From contig NC_087156.1 of NCBI RefSeq assembly GCF_035594125.1, forward strand, positions 11,167,306-11,231,305: a stretch of 64,000 nucleotides of DNA, written 5' to 3'. Shown in pieces: positions 39,651-54,197 of this stretch. This DNA is from Scylla paramamosain. Taxonomy: Eukaryota; Arthropoda; Malacostraca; Decapoda; Portunidae. The notes beneath the pieces were generated by a model. It saw only the letters and a list, made by a program, of their open reading frames with translations, was not told the origin of the DNA and did no database searches. The position numbers and the translations under genes were made by a program. The stretch's first letter is position 1; the number at the start of each line of letters is the position of its first letter.

Positions 39651-42600
39651 GCGCCAAAATGCAAGCAAGGCACCCTATATGAAGAAACGAAAACATTACG
39701 AAAAACAAGTATTATGTTTCTTTTTTTTTTTTTAGCTTAGCTATCAACGCATAAATATCATTCTATATCAAGTAACAGAAAAACATTACCAAAAACGTGT
39801 ATTTTGAGATTACTTCACATTCTTAGGTGCCACATCGCGAAAATGCATGCTATTTATCCTATATGGGGAAACGAAAAGTGATTAAGAGAATCATGTATGT
39901 TTTTGAGATTCTTAGTTACCAAAACGCTAAAACGCATGAATAGCAAGCTATATGGAAAAACAGAACATCATTACCAAAAAGAAGTATCTTGAGTGTTTTT
40001 GTACTTGTTACGTGCAAAAACGCCAAAATGAATCCAAAGTAACCTATAAGGGACATGAAAAACATGACGAGGCGCGTGTATTATGAGTATTTTTAGCTTC
40101 TTAGGTACCATTAAATCGCATGAATAGCACTCTCTATAGAAAATAGAACAATATTACTAGAAATGTTTATTTTGAGTGTATTTCACATTATAATGTGCCA
40201 TAACGCCAAAATCTATGCAAAGCACCCTATGTGGGAAAAAGAAACGATATTTCCATAAACGTGCCTTCTGAGTTTTTATCAGTGTTTTAGACACCAAAAC
40301 GCTAAAAAAAAAAAACGTAGAAAGAACTCTATACGAAAGAAGAAAATATCTTTACGAAAAACGTGTTTTGACTTTTTTTAATCTTTTTAAGTACCAAAAC
40401 GCTGAAAGGCAAAATACCTTTTATGGAGAAAAACAGTAATATTACATTACAGTACCCTATAATGGAAAACGAAAGGACAGCGATAAACCTACATTATCAG
40501 TGTTTCTCAGGTACCAAAGGGATAAAATTCATGAATACCACTATATATGGAGATACAGAAAAACGTTACCAAAGGCGTGTATTTTGAGTGTATTTCACAA
40601 TGTTAGGTAGCAAAACACAAAACATACCCACAAAAATCACTATTTTGAAAAAGAAAACGAAATTACCAGGAACGTGCTTTTTTTTTTTTTTTTTTTTTTT
40701 TTTACGTGTTTGGCATCAAAACACTAAAAACCAAGAAATCATCCTGTATGGGAAAAGAAATATAGCAAAAACTTGTCTGTTTTTTTTTTTTTTTTTTTTT
40801 TTTTACGCACCAAAACACTAAAGCGCTTACAAAGGACCCTTCATGGAGAAACAGAATAACACTGGCAAAAAACAAGTGGTTTTTTGAGCTTCTTACGTAG
40901 ACAAACACCATAATGCATGCGAAGTACGCTATGTGAGGACACAAAAAGATATTTCGAGAAACGTATATTATGAGTCTTATCGAACTCCTTAGGTATGCAA
41001 TCGCTTAAAAACATGAATAGGATTCTATATGAAGAAAGAGAACAACATTACCAAAAACAAGTAATTTGACTGTATTTGACATTGTTAGGTGCCAAAACGC
41101 CAAAATGCATGCAAAGCACACTAGGAAAAGAAAACGTTACGAAAAACGTGTCTTGAATGTTTTTGAGTTAATTCCGCAGCGAAACACTAAAAAATAAATA
41201 AATAAATAAATTATAAAAACATCCTTCATGGAGAAACACAATAACATTACCAAAAACACGTATTTAACGTGTTTTTGAGCATGTTACTTTCAAAAAACGC
41301 CAAAAATCATTGAAAGTACCCTGTACTGCTAAACAAAAGGACATGACAGGGAAAGGACATAGGAGTGTTTTTCAGCTTCTTAAGTACTAAAACGCTTAAA
41401 CGCACTGTTCGGAAAAAAAAAAAAAAACAATGTCACCAAAAAACGAGTATCTTAATGCTTTTTACATTAGTAGGTACTAAAATATGAAAATGCCTGTAAA
41501 GCTTCTTATATGGGGAAACGAAACGACATTACCAGAAACGTTTTTTTTTTTTTTTCGTGTTAGGCACCAAAACGCTAAAAAGCACGGAAATCAATCTATG
41601 TGAGAGAAAAAATTAATAATACCAAAAATATAATTTAAGTGTTTTAGAACTTACTACGCACCATTACGCTAAAACGTATAATAAATCATTCTTAATGGTG
41701 AAACATAATATTACGAAAAACAAGGATTTTGAGAGTTTTTGAGTCCGTTACGTAGGAAAATACCAAAATGCATGCAAAGTAGATCCTCTATGAGGGAAAC
41801 ATAGACATTACGAGAAACGTGTATTATGAGTTGTTGTTTTTTTTTTTTTAGGTTCTTAGGTGCCAAAACGCGAAAGCGCGTTAATATCACTCTATTTGAA
41901 GAAACAGAACATTAACAAAAAAGTGAAATTTGAGTATTTTCATCTTGTTATGCACTAAAACGCCAAAACGCTTGCAAAGCTTTTGATACGAAGAAACGAA
42001 ACGACATTACAAGAAACATGTCTTTTAAGTATTTTTTAATGGGTTAGGCACCAAAGCGCTAAAAAGCATGGAAATCACGCAATATGGGAATAAAAAAAAA
42101 CATTATGAAAAACGTGTCTATTGAATGTTTTTTTTTTATTTCTTACGTACCGAAATGCTAGAACGAATGCAAAATATACGTTATGGAGAATCAGAGTAAT
42201 ATTACTAAAACAAGAATTTTTAGGGTTTTTGAGCTCGTTACGTAGAAAAATGACAAAATGAATTCTAAGTACCCTTAAGGTAGAAAAGACATTACAAGAA
42301 TCGTGTATGATGAATGTTTTTTCTTTTTTAGCTTCCTAGGTTCCAAAACGAAATCCACATTAATAATATTCTCTCTGGAGAAGCAGAATAACATTACCAA
42401 AAACGTGTATTTTCAGTGTATTTCACAGTAAGGTACCAAAAAGTTAAAATGCATGCAGCGCACCCGATATGGGAAAAGGAAACGAAATTTCCAGAAACGT
42501 GTATTTTGTGTTTATGAGCGTGCTAGGCACTAAAACGATAAAAAAAAAACATTGAAAGCACTTTATATGGGAATAACATACAGCGTAACCAAAAACGTAT

Positions 42601-45600
42601 CTTTTGAATGTTATTCAGCTGCTTACGAAGCAAAACGATAAAGCGCCTGCAAACCATCCTTCATTTATAAAACAATAACATTACCAAAAAGAAATATTCT
42701 TAGTGTTTTTGAACTTGTTACGTAAAAAAAAAAAAAGCATGCAAATTGCCCTGTATAAGGAAAGCAAAGATCATTACGGGAGACTTAAATTATAAGTGTT
42801 TTCAGCTTTTTAGGTACCTAAATGCTCTTTATGGAAAAACAGAGCAACATTACAGAAAACGTATATTTTGAGTGTATTTCCTATTATTAGGTACCAAAAC
42901 GCCAAAATACATGCAAAACACCCTATATGGTGAAAAAAAAAAGGCATATCCAGAAACGATTTAATTGAGTGTCTTATGAGAGTTTTAGGCAAAAGCCTAA
43001 AACCCTATATGGCAATATAAAACGTGTCTTTTCAGTGATTTGGAGCTACTTACGTACTAAAATGCTGAAACCCATGCAAAAAAAAAAAAAAAAAAAAACA
43101 CATTTATGGAGTAAAAGTATACCTTTACCAAAAACCTTTATTTTGAGTGTTTTTAAGCTTGTTACGTAGAAAAATGCCAAAATACATGTAAAGAACTCCA
43201 AATGGAGAAACGAAAAGACATTACGAGAAGAGTATATTATGGGAGCTTTTGAGCTTCTTAGGTACAAAATGCTAAAACGCATGAAAAACATTCTATATCA
43301 AGAAACAGAACATTACCAAAAACGTTTATTTTGATTGCTTTTCACATTATTACGTACCAAAACGCCAAAATGCATACAAGGCTACTATATGAAGAAACGA
43401 AAAGACATTATCAGAAATATGTCTTTTGACAAATTGTCAAATTTTTGAAAAATGTGCATATAAGTTTTTGAGATTCTTAGGTACCAAAATTCTAAAACGC
43501 GTGAATAGCACTCTACGAGTATATAGAGAAAGAAAACTTTACTAAATACGTGTACTTTGAGTGTTTTCACTTTGTTAAGTTGCAAAAATGCCAAAATGAA
43601 TACAAATTACTCTATATTAAAAAAAAAAAAAAAAAAGATAGATAATATGACAAGAAACGTGTCGTTTGAGTGATTTTGAGTGTTTTACGCACCAAAACGT
43701 TAAAAAGCAGGGAAACTTTCCTATATGGGGAAACAAAACATTACAGAAAACGTGTCTGGAGTAATTAGGGGTTTCTTACATACCAAAATGCTAATAGGTA
43801 TGCAGATCTTATGTAGAAACAGAATAACATCTCCAAAAAATGTGTATTTTCAGTATTTTTTTTAGTTTTTAGGAACAAAAACGTCAAATGAAAGCAAAAT
43901 TACTTTATATGATAAAAGGAAACAATATTATCAGAAAAGTGTATTACCAAAATACATGCAAAGTACTCTATACAAAGAAATGAATTATCAATACCAGAAA
44001 CGATATTTTTGAGTGTTTTTGAGTGCTAAAAAGCATAGAAAGCACCCTATTTTGGAATACAAATCAACATTAACAAAAACGTGTCTTTGTGTTTTTAAGC
44101 TTCTTCCCTACCAAAACGCTCAAATGCATGCAAAACACTACGGATAAACGGAATAAGAAACAAAAATCGTAGATTTTGAATGTTTTTGAACTTTTCGCGT
44201 AGAAAAAAAATAAAAATACATGCAAAGTAACATTTATTGAGAAAATAAACGATATTACCAGAAACGTGTATAATGAGTGCTTCTGAGCTTCTTAGGTCCC
44301 AGAACCCCAAAATGCGTGAAAAGCACTCTATATGGAGAAACAGAAAAACATTTCCAAAAACATGTGTTTTGAGTGTTTTTTCACCTCGTTAGGTACCAAA
44401 ACGCCAAAATGCATACAAAGCAAGTGATTTGAAGAAACAAAAATGTTACCAAAATCGTGTATGTTAAGTGTGTTTGACCTCGTTAGGGACAGAAACGCCA
44501 AAATGTATGCAAACCATTTTATGTGGGGAATCGAAAACACATTATGAGAAAAGTTTATGTTTTTTTTTTTTTTTTTTTTAGCTCTTTATGTACCAAAACG
44601 TAAAAACGTGTATAATACACTACATGGAAAAACAAAACAACATTACAAAAAACGTGTATTTTGAAGTTTTTTTTTCACTTTGTTAGGTACCAAAACGCTA
44701 ATATATATGCGAAACACTCTATATGGAAAAACAAAGCGACATTACCAGAAACGTGCCTTTTTTGTGATTTTAAGCGTTTTAGGCACCAAAATGCTAAAAT
44801 GCATAGAAAGCACCATATTTTGGAATAAAAAATAAATAAAAAATTGCCAAAAAAGGTGTCATTTGTGTATTTTTCAGCTTCTTACGTACCGAAACGCTAA
44901 AACTCATGCTAAACACTTATCATGGAGAAACAAAATAACATTTCCAAAACAATTAGTTTTAGTACTTTTGAGCTTGTTAGGTAAGAAACGGCAAAATCCA
45001 TGGGAAATACCCTATATGGTAAAACAAAAAGATATTATCAGAAACGTGTATTATGAATGTTATTGATCTTCTTAGGTAACTAAAAGCTCAATAACACTCT
45101 ATATGTAGAAACCTAAAAGCATTACCAAAAAGGTAATGTCGTATGAGTGTTATTCAAACAGTTATGTACAAAAACGCGAAAGTTCATGCAAAGTATCCTA
45201 TATGGAATACCGAAAAGACATTAGAAAAGTGTATTATGAGTGTTTTTGAGCTTCTGAGGTTACTAAACGCAAAAACGCTCCAAGAGCACTGTATATCAAG
45301 AAACAGAACATTACCAAAAATGTGTATTTTGTGTTTTTTACATTGTTACGTACCAAACTGCCAAAATGCATACAAAGCATGCATATGAAAAAAGAAATGA
45401 CATTTCCAGAAACATGTCTTTGGAGTGTTTATGAGCGTGTTATGCACGGAAACGCTAAAATGGATGGAAATCACCTTATATGGAAATACTAAACAATATT
45501 ACGAAAAATGTGTCTTTTGAGTGTTTTGAGATACGAAAGCGCTAAAACGCATGCAAATTATCTTTGATGGAGAAAGAATAACATTACCAAAAACAAGTAT

Positions 45601-45947
45601 TTTGAGTGTTTTTGAGCTTGTTACGTACACAAATGACAAAATGCACGGAAAGTATCCTATATCGAGTAGCGAAAGAACGTTACTAGATATGCGTATTATA
45701 AGAGCTTTTGAGCTTCTTAGGTACAAAAACGCTAAAACATGTGAACAGCACTCTGTATTGAAAAGAGAATTATAAAAAACGTGTATTTTGAGTTTTTCAC
45801 ATTCTTAGGTACCAAAACGCCAAAATACATAAAATGCACCCTCTATGGTGAACTGAAACTTCATTTCCCGAAACATGTCTATTGAGTGACTTCTGGAGCG
45901 TATTAGGCAGAAAGAACTAAAAAGCATGGAAAACATCCTATACGGAA

Positions 45948-46083
<136 letters not shown>

Positions 46084-47977
46084 ATTACCAAAAACGTGTT
46101 TTTATGAGTTTTTTTTTTAGTTACTTACAAACCGAAACGCTAAAATGCATGCAAAACACCCTTCATAGAGAAACTAAATAACTTTACAAAAAACGTGTAT
46201 TCTAAGTGTTTATGAGCTTGTTACATACAAAACCGCTAAAATGTATTAAGAGTACACAACATCAGAAAGCAAAAGAACATACAAAATACGAGAGACAAGT
46301 ATTTTGAGTGTTTTTGAGCTTCTTAGGTACCAAAACGCTAAAATGCATAAATATCACTCTATATGGAGAAACAGAACATTACAAAAAAAAAAAAAAATTT
46401 TGAATGTTATCACATTGTTAGATAACGAAACTCCAAAATGCTTGCAAAGTACCCTCTATGGTGAAATGAAACGATATTACAAGAAACGTATCTAATAGGT
46501 GTCTTTGTACATGTTAGACAAGAAAACGTTATAAAGCATAGAAAGCACATTATGTGGGAAAACTAAAAAAAAAAAAAAAAAATACAAAGAACGTTGCTTT
46601 TCAGTGTGTGTTTTTTTTAGGTAATTATCTCATACGTACATACATACATACCAAAATACATAAGTACCAAAACGCTAAAACACAGGCAAAACACCCTCTG
46701 TGGAGACACAGACTAACATTACCAAAAACATGTATTTTTAAAGTATCTTACATTGTTAGGCACCAAAAAGCAAAAATACATGGAAGACACCCTATATGGG
46801 GAAAGGAAACGGCATTTTAAGAAACGTGTTTGTTGAATGTTTATGGACGTGTTAGCATCAAAACGCTCGAGAGCATAGCCATAGAGGGTACCCTATATGG
46901 AAAAACAAAAGATCATTACCAAAAACTTCTATTTTCAGTGTTTTAATCTACTTACATACCAAAACGCTAAAACGCAGACAAAACACCCATTATGGAGAAA
47001 CGGTATAACTTTACCATAAATGTGTATTTTCAGAGTTCGTGTATTATTAGTGTTTTCACATTCTTAGGCAGCAAAAAAGTATGCAAAGTACCCTATATGG
47101 GATTTCCAGAAACGTGTCTTTTGAGTTTTTATGAGCGTGCTAGGCACCAAAACTTAAAGCATAGAACGCACAGCATATGGGAAAACAAATCAACATAAAC
47201 AAAAGAGTGTCTTTTGAGTGTTCTAGAGATACCAGAACGCTAAAACGCATACAAATCACTTCTTATATACAAACAGAATAACTATCAGAAACAATTATTT
47301 TGAATTTTGTCGAGCTTATTACGTAGACAAACACTAAAATGCATGCAAAGTTCCCCTATATGCGGAAACGAAAAAAAAGGTTACCAGAAGCTTCTATTAT
47401 CAATCAACACTGAAACGCATAAATGTCACTCAATATGGAGAAACAAAACAACATTACCAAGAGTGTGTATTTTGAGCGTATTGTTAGATTCTAAAATGCC
47501 AAATAGCATACAAAGCACCCTATATAGAAAAAAGGAAACGAGATATCCAGAAACGTGTCTTTTGAATGTTTATGAACGTACTAGGCACCAAAACGCTGAA
47601 GAGCATCGAGAGCATGCCATATGGGGGAAAAAACACTTTACTAAAAACTTATCTTTTCAGTGTTTTTGAGCATCCTATTTACCAAACCGCTAAGACCCAT
47701 TCAAAAAATCTTTTATGGAGAAACAATATAACTTTACCAGTTTTTTTTTTCTATTTTTTTTTTTTTTTTTTTTTTTTGGCATTTTGAGGGTTTTTCAGTT
47801 TGCTCTGTAAAAAAAATGCTAAAATACATGCAAAGTACCGTATATGGGAAACGAAAGAATATTACGAGAAACTTGTATTAAGGGTGCTTTTGAAATTCTT
47901 AGGTACCAGAAGTATAAGACTCATGAATAGCACTCTATATGGAGAAACAGAACAACATTACGGAATGACTTTTTTTT

Positions 47978-47981
<4 letters not shown>

Positions 47982-48015
<34 letters not shown>
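47982..48015. repeat. (GT)n microsatellite preceded by a T run
   Basis: About 34 bp of GT after 12 T, at the start of a B-type monomer (tttcacattgttagg follows). Confidence 0.95.
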
Positions 48016-48016
<1 letters not shown>

Positions 48017-50196
48017 CACATTGTTAGGTACCAAAACGCCAAAATGGATACTGAGAAAACGAAACGAAATTTCCAGAAACGTGTCTTTTGAGTGTTTATG
48101 AGCGTGTTAGGCAGCAAAACGCTAGAGAGTATGGAAAACACCTTACATGGGAAAAGAAAACGAGATTTCCAGAAACGTGTCTTCTCAATGTTTATGAGCG
48201 TGATATCCACCGAAACGCTAAAAATAATGGAAAGCACCTTATATGTGAAAAGAAAACATTACTAAAAATATCTTTCCTCAGTGTTTTTTATCTACTTACT
48301 TACCAAAACGGTAAAACGCTTGCAAAACACACCATATGGAGAAACCGAATAATAGTACGAAAAATAAGTATTTTTAGTGTTTTTGAGCTTGCTACATAGA
48401 AAAACGCCAAAATCCATACAAACCCATATGGGAAAACGATAAGACATTACGAGAAACGTACACTGTGAGTTTTTTTTTTTTTTTTTTTTGTTTCTTAAGT
48501 AATAAAACATGTAAAAAAAAAGCCAAAATTCTTTCAATGCATCCTATATCGCTAAAACAAAAGACCATTACGAGAAACGGGTGTTATAAGTGTTTTTTGA
48601 GCTTTTAGGTACAAAAACGCTAAAGCGCATGAATAGCTCTCTATATGGAGAAACCGAATGCAAAAACTGTGCATTTTGAGTGTATTTCACATTGTCAGGA
48701 ACCAAAAAAGCCAAAATGAATGCAAAAGTACCCTATATAGGGAAATTAAACGAGATTAACAGAAACGTGTCCTTTGAATATTTATGAGAGTGCTAGGCAT
48801 TAAAACGGTAAAAATCTCAGAAAGCAAGCCATATTGAAAAAAAATACAAAAGAAAAGTCTTTTTTCACTGTTTTTGTGATACGTACGATAATCCTAAAAC
48901 GCATGGAAAACACACTTTATGGAAAAACAGCATAAATTTACGAAAAAACGTCTAGTTTGAGTGTTTTGACCTTGTTACGTAAAAAAATCCTAAAAGGCAT
49001 ACAGACTTACCTATATGGGTTAATGAACATTACGAAAAACGTTTATCACGGGTGCTATTAAGCTTCTTAAGTACTAAAACGCTAAGACGCATGAATATCA
49101 CTCTATATGGAGAAACAGAACAACTTTACCAAAAAACGAGTTTTATTTTCACATTGTTAGACACCAAAATGCCTAAATGCATGTAAAATGTCCTTTTTAT
49201 AAACAAAATAAAACGAAATATTCAGAAACGTGGCTTTTGGGTATTTCCGAGAGTTTTAGCCACTAGAACGCTAAAAAGCATGGGATCATCATATATGGAA
49301 ATAAAAACAAATCACAATAAACGTGTCTTTTGAGTATTTTTTTACTATCTTACGTACTAGAATGGTAAAACGCATGCAAGACACCTTTTATGGAAAAATA
49401 GAATAACATTACTCAAAACAAATATTTTAAGTGTATTTCACTTTTTAGGTACCAAAACGCGAAAATGCATATAAAGCACCTTATATGGGAAAAGGGAACG
49501 AGATCTCCAGAAACACATATTTTGAGTGTTTATGACCGTGCTAGGCACCAAAACGCTAAAAAGCATGGAAAACACCCTATATGTAAAAAAAAAAAAAATA
49601 AAAAATTTACCAAAAACGTCTCTTTTCTGTGTTTTGAGCTCCTTACCCAAACGATAGAACGTATGTTTCCCTTTATGGAAAAAGAGTATATCTTTACTAA
49701 AGACGTGTATTTTGAGTGTTTTTGAACTTGTTACTCAGAAAAAAGTGCCAAAAATGCGTGCAAAGTACTTTATATGGGGAAATGAAAAGACATTGCGAGA
49801 AAAGTGTATTAAGAGATTTTTTGAGCTTCTAAGTTACCAAAACGGTAAAACGCATGAATAGTACTCTATATGGAAGAAAAGGATCAACATTACCAAAAAC
49901 GTGTATTTCAATGTATTTCACATTATTAGGTACCTAAACGCCAAAGTGCATATAAAGAAAGCACCATATATGGGAAAAGAAAACAAAATTTACATAAATG
50001 TGTCTTTTGAGTGTTTATGAGCATGATAAACACCAAAATGGTAAAAAGCATGCAAAGCACCCTATATGGTAAAACAAAACAACATTACCAGAAACGTCTC
50101 TATCAAGTGTTCTGAGCTACCTAAAACAAATGCAACTCTTTATGGAAAACAGAATAACTATGAAAAATAAGTATTTTGAGGGTTTTTGAGCTTGTT

Positions 50197-50842
50197 GCTT
50201 GTTGGTTTGTATGCAGTTTGGCATATTGGTACCTAACAATGTGAGATACACTCAAAATATACTCTCTTGGTAAAGTTGTTCTGTCTCTCCATGTTGGGTG
50301 ACATTTATGTGTTTTATCGTTTTGGTACCTAAGAAGCTCAAAACCGTTGGTTATACAGGTTTCTGGTCATTTTTTTTTTTTCATTTGCTTTGCATGCATT
50401 TTGGCGTCTGTCTACGTAACAAGCTCAAAACACTCAAAATACTTGTTTTTAGAAATGTTATTCTGTTAGCATTAGCATTCTGTTTAGCAGCTCTAAAACA
50501 CTCTAAAGACATTATTTTATGTTGTTTTATTTTCCCATGCGGTGCTTTCTATGCTTTTTAGCGTTTTGGTGCCTAGCATGCTCATAAACACTCAAAAGAC
50601 ACGTTTCTGGAAATCTCGATTTCTTATCACATACAGGGTGCTTTGCATGCTTTTTGGTACCTAACAATGTGAAAAACATTAGAAATACAGGTTTTAGGTA
50701 GTGTTGTTCTGCTTCTCCATATAGAGTGTTATTCATGCATCTTAGCATTTTGGTATATAAGAAGCTGAAAAAGCACCCATAATAACCGTTTCTTATAATG
50801 ATTTTTCGTTACTTTGTATGCATATTGGCATTTTTTACGTAC
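50197..50842 (-). repeat. Inverted satellite block
   Basis: Here the monomer boxes read as their reverse complements (gcgttttggtgcctag, caatgtga, ccatatagagtg). Left to right the units are inverted B, A, E, D, C, B, A and part of E, the exact mirror of the order elsewhere. The block is about 645 bp, more than one five-monomer unit. Both breakpoints fall in E-type sequence: gagcttgttg at about 50197 and ttacgtac at about 50842. Confidence 0.85.
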
Positions 50843-52260
50843 ATAAAACGTGTATTTTCTGTGATTTTCACATTATTAGGTACCTACACGCGAAAATGCA
50901 TGCACATCACTTTATATGGTAAAACGAAATGACATTACAGAAACGTGTCTTTTGAGCGTTTTTAAGTGTGATAGGCACGAAAACGCTTAAAAAAAAAAAA
51001 AACTTGGAAATCACCCTATATGGGAATATGGAGAAAACAATAACTTTACCAAAAGCAAGTATTTTGAGTGTTTTAAGCTTGTTACGTAGAAAAACAACAA
51101 AATGCATGCAAAGTAACCTGTATGCGGAAACGAGAAGACTTTACACAACGTTTATTATTAGTATTTTTTTTTTATTCTACTTTTTGGCTACCAAAACGTG
51201 AAAACGCATTAATAGCACTCTATGTGGAGAAACAGTACAACATTATGAAAAACGTCTAATTTAAGTGCTTTTCTTTTTTTTCACATTGTTTCCTACCAAA
51301 ACCCCTAAGTAAATGGAAAGTCCCTTTTACTCGTATAGAGAAACGAAACGACATTTTGTGCATGTTAGGCACCAAAACGGTAAAACCCATGAAATCACAC
51401 TATTATGAGAGTAGAAAACAACATTATCAAAAATGTGTCTCGAGTGTTTTTCAGCTTCTTACGTACCTAAACATTACAACGCATTTAAAGATCCAGAATC
51501 GAGAAAGAATAACATCACCATATGAAGTATTTTGAGTCCTTTTGAGCTAATTACGTACCAAATCATTAAAAAAACATGCAAAACACCCTTTATGAGGAAA
51601 GAGAATAACATTACTATAAACAAGTATTTTGAGTGTTTTTTTTTTTTTTTTTTACGTACAGAAACGCCTAAATCCATGGACCTTATAAGGAAAAACGAAT
51701 AAACATTAAAATACACGTGTATTGTGAGTGTTTTTGAGATTCTTAGGTACCAAGTCTCGAAAACGCACGAATAGCACGCTAAATGGAAAAACACATTACC
51801 AAAATATGTATTTTGAGTGTGTTTCAAATGGCTAGATACCATATCGCCAAAATGTATACAAAACACCGTAAAAAAGGCGATAGGATAGGAAATTTCAAGA
51901 AACGTGTGCTTTGAGTGTTTATGATTCTTGTATGCACCAACACGATAAAGAGCATGAAAAGCACCGTATATGGGAAAAGAAAACAGTATTACAAAAAACT
52001 TGTCTTTTCAGTATTTTTTAACTAGGTACTTAAATACGAAAACGATGTAATTCAAGTATAAAAAAAGAAAAAAAACTTTGATAAACAGTATAACTATATG
52101 AATAACGAGAATTTTGGGTGCTTTTCACCTTGTTACGTAGAAAAGTGCCAAAATAAATTCAAAGTACTCTATATGGGAAAACAAAGAAACATTACCAGAC
52201 TCTTGAACTATGAGAAATTTTGATTTTCTTTAGGTCCAAAATGATAAAACGCATAAATAG

Positions 52261-52362
<102 letters not shown>

Positions 52363-53989
52363 TTTAACAAAAACGTGTATTTTGACATGTCTTTTGGGTT
52401 TTTTTTGGACGTATTAAGCAACAAAACGCTAAAATACATGAAATTCACCCTATAGGGAATATAAATCAACGAAAAAAAAAATGTCTTTTGAGTATTTCCT
52501 ACTTCTTACGTACCAAAACGTTAAAATGCATGCAAAACAAACTATGGAGAGAGATAATAACATTACAAAACAAGTATTTTGAGTGTTTTTTGAGTTTGTT
52601 ACGTATAAAAACGCCAAAATGTATCTAAAGTACCCTATATAGTGAAACAGAAAGACGAAAACAATAAAACGGATGAATAACGCTCTATATGGAGGAACAG
52701 AACTTCACCCAAAACGTGTATTTTGAGTGCATTTCACACTTTATGTGCCATAACGCCAAGATGCATGAAAAAGCACCATATAAAAGGAAAAAAGAAAGCA
52801 GTCTTTAAAGGAAAGAAAATAACATTACAAAAACGTGTCTTTTCAGTGTTTTTGAGCTATTTACGTACAAAAAACACTATAACAAATGCAAAATACTCTT
52901 CATGGGGAAAGATAATAACATTACGAAAAAAAACAACAACTCTTTTAAGGATTTTTAAAATTCTTACGTACAAAAACGCAAAAATGCATGGAAAGTAACC
53001 TATATGAGAAAATGAAAAGTCATTGCGAGAAACATGTATTATGAGTGTTTTTCAACTTCTTATTTACCAGTCTAAAAATGCATGAAGAAACAAAACAATA
53101 TCACCAGAAAATGTGTATTTTAAATGTATTTTACATTGTTATTTACCTAAATGTCTAAATATATGCAAAGCACCGTATATAAGGAAAAGAAACGACATTT
53201 CCAGTAAAGTGTCTTTTGAGCGTTTATGAGCGTGCTAGGCACCAAAATGATAAATAGCACGAAAAGTACGCTATATGGGAAAACAAAACAATAATACAAA
53301 AAAAACGTCTCTTTTCAATGTTTTGAGCTCCTTATTTACCAAAAAGCCGAAACAGAAGAAAAAAAAAAAAACTTAATGAAGAAACTGTATTAGTTTACCA
53401 AAATCGTGTGTTTTGAGTGTCTTTCGCATTCTTAAGTACCAAAACGCCAAAATACACGCAAAGCATTCCACATTGGGAAATGAAAAAAGTTTTCTAGAGA
53501 CGTGTCTCTTGAGTGTTTATGAGCGTGCTAGGCAGGAAAACGTTAAAAAGCATAGAAAGAACCCTATATTTAAAAAAAAAAAAAAAGTATTACCAAAAAG
53601 TCCCTTTTCAGAGTTTTCAGGGTCATTGAAAACGTTCTTTATGGAGAAACAAAATAACATTACCAAAAACAATAATTTTGAGTGTCGTTTAGATTTTTAC
53701 GTAGAATAACGCCAAAATGAATGGAAAATACACTACATGTGGAAACGAAAAAACATTACGAGAAACGTGCATTATGAGTGAGACTCATGAATTACACTCT
53801 ATATGGAGAAACAGAACGACATTACTGAAAACGTGTATTTGAGTGTATTTCACATTGTTAGGTACCACAACGCCAAAATATAGTATATGGTGAAACGAAA
53901 CGAGATTTCCAGAAACGTGTCTTTTGAGTGTTTATTTGCGTGTTAGGGACAAAAAAGCTAAAAGCATAGAAAACAATCTATATAAGGAA

Positions 53990-54197
<208 letters not shown>

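Noticed and set aside
47307..47669. 120-codon plus-strand frame in the satellite as a small gene
   Set aside because: It is three to four satellite monomers read in the open frame; neighbouring copies carry stops and frameshifts.
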